64,000 bases of DNA from Tannerella serpentiformis. GTDB lineage: Bacteria; Bacteroidota; Bacteroidia; Bacteroidales; Tannerellaceae. Shown here piece after piece: positions 61,543 to 64,000 of this stretch. The translations under genes and the position numbers were made by a program. The DNA is taken from contig NZ_CP028365.1 in NCBI RefSeq assembly GCF_003033925.1, positions 2,170,001 to 2,234,000 on the forward strand, read 5' to 3'. The notes beneath the pieces are model-generated. The model had not been told where the DNA came from and made no database searches. It was given only the letters and a program-made list of their open reading frames with translations. How positions within the stretch are numbered: the first letter of the stretch is position 1; every line of letters starts with the position of its first letter.

Positions 61543-61821
61543 TTATGAAGCAACCATCTCGGCTTGCATCTGGAAGCCTTCGGGTACGGGGGTGTCTTCA
61601 TCGAAGCGAAATTCAAATGCCAATTCGGGAAATGCTTTTCCCTCTTCGTGAAAGAGCTCCTTCATCTCTTCCTGAGCAATGTAGAGATCGTCAATGGCTT
61701 CTTGAACCGTGTCACCGTAGCCGGCAAGGCCAAAGCCCGGTATATCGTCCAGCATATAGCAGGCGAAGAAATCCTCGTCGCCCGGCTGCTTTTCTACTTG
61801 TATCGTCACTTTCTGTGCCAT
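61543..61821 (-). CDS. HicB-like protein without a visible HicA partner
   Basis: 92 residues with the HicB N-terminal fold (IPGFGLAGYGDTVQEAIDDLYIAQEEM, read in two parts: DDIPGFGLAGYGDTVQEA and IDDLYIAQEEMKEL). I chose the ATG at 61821 (MAQKVTIQV); ATGs at 61827 and 61830 are alternatives. No HicA toxin gene is adjacent in this window, so it may be a solo HicB-type regulator. Confidence 0.7.
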   Translation of the reverse strand: MAQKVTIQVEKQPGDEDFFACYMLDDIPGFGLAGYGDTVQEAIDDLYIAQEEMKELFHEEGKAFPELAFEFRFDEDTPVPEGFQMQAEMVAS

Positions 61822-61859
61822 AATCATCATGTCTATGGTGTAGTTGGGGGCGTTGCCCC

Positions 61860-62030
61860 CGAACCCCCACTTCCTTTTCTTGCCTTGATGCAAGAAAAGG
61901 AAGCAAAAGAAAATCAAGGCGTCAGGGACACCGGCCAGATTGGGCGGGTACGGAATTCGTCTATGTAATGTACCGGGCCCATTTTCCCAGCCCCGGCAGG
62001 GGCCGTCAGGGACGCCGGCGAAATAGGCGG
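61860..62030. repeat. Composite dispersed repeat (GTCAGGGACACC / GCGGGTAC)
   Basis: The stretch CTTGATGCAAGAAAAGGAAG at 61885 resembles CTTGATGGAAGAAAAGGAGG at 22202. GTCAGGGACACCGGCCAGAT at 61921 resembles 55621, and GGGCGGGTAC pairs loosely with GTACCGGGCCC (61942-61980). A third GTCAGGGACGCCGG lies near 62008. Confidence 0.55.
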
Positions 62031-62085
62031 GGTGCCAGATCTGGCTTCGCTGGCGGCCGCAGTAGCCCTCTTGATGGAAGAAAGA

Positions 62086-63009
62086 TCACCAATCTCCGCG
62101 GCACCAGAGCACTTCCCAATGCTTCTGGGTGGCGATGCCTTCGTTGCCGGCACCCGTGCGACCGGGGGGCAGGGCGTCTTCGTTGAGGATGAAGATGTGG
62201 CCCGGTTCCTCCTCGGTGGTGCGGTCGGGCAGGGAGCGATAGAGATCTTCGGTGGCGGCGTAGCTGAAGTCGTTGTCGCAGCAGTAGGCGGTGCGGAGGG
62301 AGTTGCAGCCGGAGAAGTCGAGGTTGGGGAGGTAATTCTTTCCGCAGCTCAGCTCGGTGAGCCAGGCGCAGCCGCGCAGCTGTAGTTCGGTGAGCTTGTT
62401 GCGGTAGCAGTAGAGGACGGACAGCTTGCTGCACATGGTCACGTCGAGCTTCGTAAGACCGTTGTTGATGCAGGCGATCATCTCCAGTTTGGGGCATTTG
62501 GAGAGGTCGAGGGCTGTCAGCAGATTGTCGCTGCAATTGAGGCGCTCCAGGGAGGGGCAGCGCGAGACGTCGAGGGTGGTCAGGCGGTTGGAGTAGCACT
62601 CGAGGATGCGCAGCCCGGAACAGCCGCCGACGTTCAGCTCGGTCAGCGCGTTGTCGTGACACTCCAGACTGCGGAGCATGGTGTCGCGGCTGCAGTCGAT
62701 GGCTGTGATGCCGCCGCCGTTGGTGCTGCAATTGAAGGCCGCCACCTCGCCGTGGATCGTCATCTTCTCCGCGTCGGCGATGAAGTAGCGTGCCGGCGTG
62801 CGCTTCTTGCCGATGACGAAGCTGGTGTCCAGCTTTCCGCATTGGATGCGGATGGACGTGGTGTCCGTCTTGCCGGCGAAGCTGAGGAAGATTTTGCGCC
62901 CGGGATCGACGGTGAGCGTGATGTTGGGCACTTCGTGAGCCGCTTTATGGCAGGCTGTGGTGAGGCTTAGGGCCGCGAGGGCGAGGAAAAGGAGCGTCTT
63001 AGTTTTCAT
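62086..63009 (-). CDS. Cysteine-rich leucine-rich-repeat lipoprotein
   Basis: 307 residues. The signal peptide ends in lipobox LTTAC (Cys 20). After an N-terminal beta domain come about eight 21-residue LRR units of the form LxxLxCxxNxLTxLDxSxCxx, such as LERLNCSDNLLTALDLSKCP. The regular cysteines resemble a cysteine-ladder LRR (InlJ-like) rather than BspA repeats. Probably displayed on the outer membrane; the ligand is unknown. Confidence 0.82.
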   Translation of the reverse strand: MKTKTLLFLALAALSLTTACHKAAHEVPNITLTVDPGRKIFLSFAGKTDTTSIRIQCGKLDTSFVIGKKRTPARYFIADAEKMTIHGEVAAFNCSTNGGGITAIDCSRDTMLRSLECHDNALTELNVGGCSGLRILECYSNRLTTLDVSRCPSLERLNCSDNLLTALDLSKCPKLEMIACINNGLTKLDVTMCSKLSVLYCYRNKLTELQLRGCAWLTELSCGKNYLPNLDFSGCNSLRTAYCCDNDFSYAATEDLYRSLPDRTTEEEPGHIFILNEDALPPGRTGAGNEGIATQKHWEVLWCRGDW

Positions 63010-63135
63010 AAAGAGAGAGGTTGTGAATGCGTGAATGATGAGGAAAGAGGGATGAATGGCGGCCGGACACCCCGTATGGCCGAGGCATCCGGCGCGGGCC
63101 GTTCATCAATGAACAAATGATAGGAGTATATAGGA

Positions 63136-64000
63136 TTACTCTTCTGGCAGATGGATCTCCGGGCCGCCGCCTGAGCCTCCCGTACCGCCCGTACCGCCGC
63201 CCTCGCCGGGTTTCTTGGGATCGGGCTTCTTGGGGTCAGGCTGCTTCGGATCGGGCTTTTTGGGCTCCTCCTCGGGCAGTTTGATGTCCGGCTTCCCGTC
63301 GTCCTTACCTGGCTTTTTGGGCTTGGGCTCCTTCGGCGTTTTAGGCTCCTTGGGCGTGTCCTTTTTGCGTGGCACGACGAGGTTGCGCTGCATCGTTTTG
63401 AAGTCGTTCGAGGTGGCGTTCATGTGGTCGGCCAGGCGCTCGAGGAGGGCCTTGTCGTCGGCCGAGGTGGCGCTGTTGTAGGCCGCCTGGATGTATTGGC
63501 AGACGACCTCCAGGGCGGCGTCCGTTTGCGGGCGGATCGCGGAGGCCAGGGGCAGCTTCGTGTCCGTGTTTTCGACGCGGCGGCCGACGTGCAGCTTCTC
63601 GAACTCTTCGTTGAGCTTAAAGAGGTTGTCGAACTCGTCGTTCAGGCCCAGCGTAGCGACCTCGGCGGTGCGTTTGGTGAGGTCTTTTTTCATGCCTTCG
63701 AGGCGTCCACTTTCCATCTCGTAAGCCAGCGAACGAATGTTTTCGTACGGGCTGAGCGTGTTGGAGAGGCGGATGGCGGCCTCGCGGATGTTGGTTTTGT
63801 GCGAATGGCGTTGCGCGCGAATGATTCCGAAGATGTTCGTCAGCTGTTCGTCGCGCTCTGCATCCTTGACTTTGAGCAGGGCGGTATCGTCCGAGATGGT
63901 GGCCTCTTGGTCGATCATTGTCTCGTAGTCGATACCCTTGTTCCACGCCTCAGGCAGTCCGAGGGGGAGTTTGAGTTTCGTTTTGTCCACAGCCATAACC
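63136..64000 (-). CDS. DUF6261-like protein with Pro/Lys-rich tail, paralogue of 9439-10377 (5' end outside window)
   Basis: The frame is open to the window end, and alignment with the paralogue (shared AVDxTKLK near its residue 35) shows that about 35 residues lie beyond 64000. The visible 287 residues contain the helical DUF6261 part and a tail of KKPDPKQPDPKKPDPKKPGE-type repeats, ending GPEIHLPEE. The tail is richer in Gly than in the other copy. Function unknown. Confidence 0.72.
   Translation of the reverse strand, partial: VMAVDKTKLKLPLGLPEAWNKGIDYETMIDQEATISDDTALLKVKDAERDEQLTNIFGIIRAQRHSHKTNIREAAIRLSNTLSPYENIRSLAYEMESGRLEGMKKDLTKRTAEVATLGLNDEFDNLFKLNEEFEKLHVGRRVENTDTKLPLASAIRPQTDAALEVVCQYIQAAYNSATSADDKALLERLADHMNATSNDFKTMQRNLVVPRKKDTPKEPKTPKEPKPKKPGKDDGKPDIKLPEEEPKKPDPKQPDPKKPDPKKPGEGGGTGGTGGSGGGPEIHLPEE

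Overview
The window looks chromosomal and comes from a GC-rich member of the Bacteroidales, most like Tannerella or a close Tannerellaceae/Porphyromonadaceae relative. The grounds are the MreBCD-PBP2-RodA cluster with a Bacteroidetes-type long RodA, a PorT protein of the type IX secretion system, BspA-type and cysteine-rich leucine-rich-repeat proteins, DUF6261/DUF5686/DUF4783 proteins, TAnnTTTG-type -7 promoter boxes with little Shine-Dalgarno signal, and the rSAM/lipoprotein system. The genus is inferred, not proven.

Layout. 1-7.8 kb: end of an unknown gene, purH, then the cell-shape operon mreB-mreC-mreD-mrdA-rodA. 7.9-10.4 kb: a BspA-like LRR protein and a DUF6261 protein. 10.5-14.8 kb: rsfS-ftsH-cdsA, tRNA-Gln(CTG), porT. 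15.3-17.5 kb: hcp and dps (nitrosative/oxidative stress). 17.7-22.1 kb: a GtrA/GtrB-like glycan pair, PPi-dependent phosphofructokinase and riboflavin synthase. 22.8-27.4 kb: a run of minus-strand genes with a MntA/HepT toxin-antitoxin pair, a GNAT acetyltransferase, a FAD oxidoreductase, radA and a DUF4160/DUF2442 pair.

27.5-45.9 kb is an integrated mobilizable island. It has two tandem tyrosine recombinases, an IS5-type element carrying a nested MITE, a type I restriction-modification operon with a DUF3800 gene between hsdS and hsdR, decayed DUF3853 and IS1380 remnants, two excisionase-like HTH proteins, VapE-like and primase-like replication proteins, and a DUF3408-MobC-relaxase set whose relaxase is broken by an amber codon. 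A 20-bp perfect repeat at the two outer limits is a candidate att core.

46-64 kb returns to chromosomal genes: alsT-type symporter, fmt, four tandem lipoprotein genes coupled to a radical SAM/SPASM enzyme, DUF4783-DUF5686, a WbpD-like acyltransferase, crcB, an RsmI-like methyltransferase, a 57-residue ferredoxin, tsaB, the yicC-gmk-nadD operon, a HicB-like protein, an LRR lipoprotein and a second DUF6261 protein cut by the window edge.

The most unexpected feature is a set of eight intergenic tandem arrays whose sequences differ from one another but which nearly all repeat every 41 or 42 bp. In most of them each unit is centred on a short palindrome. They lie between convergent, divergent and co-directional genes alike. 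Palindromes change sequence between arrays, and in places between units, while keeping their pairing. The constant period, about four turns of B-DNA, suggests a shared architecture rather than shared sequence.
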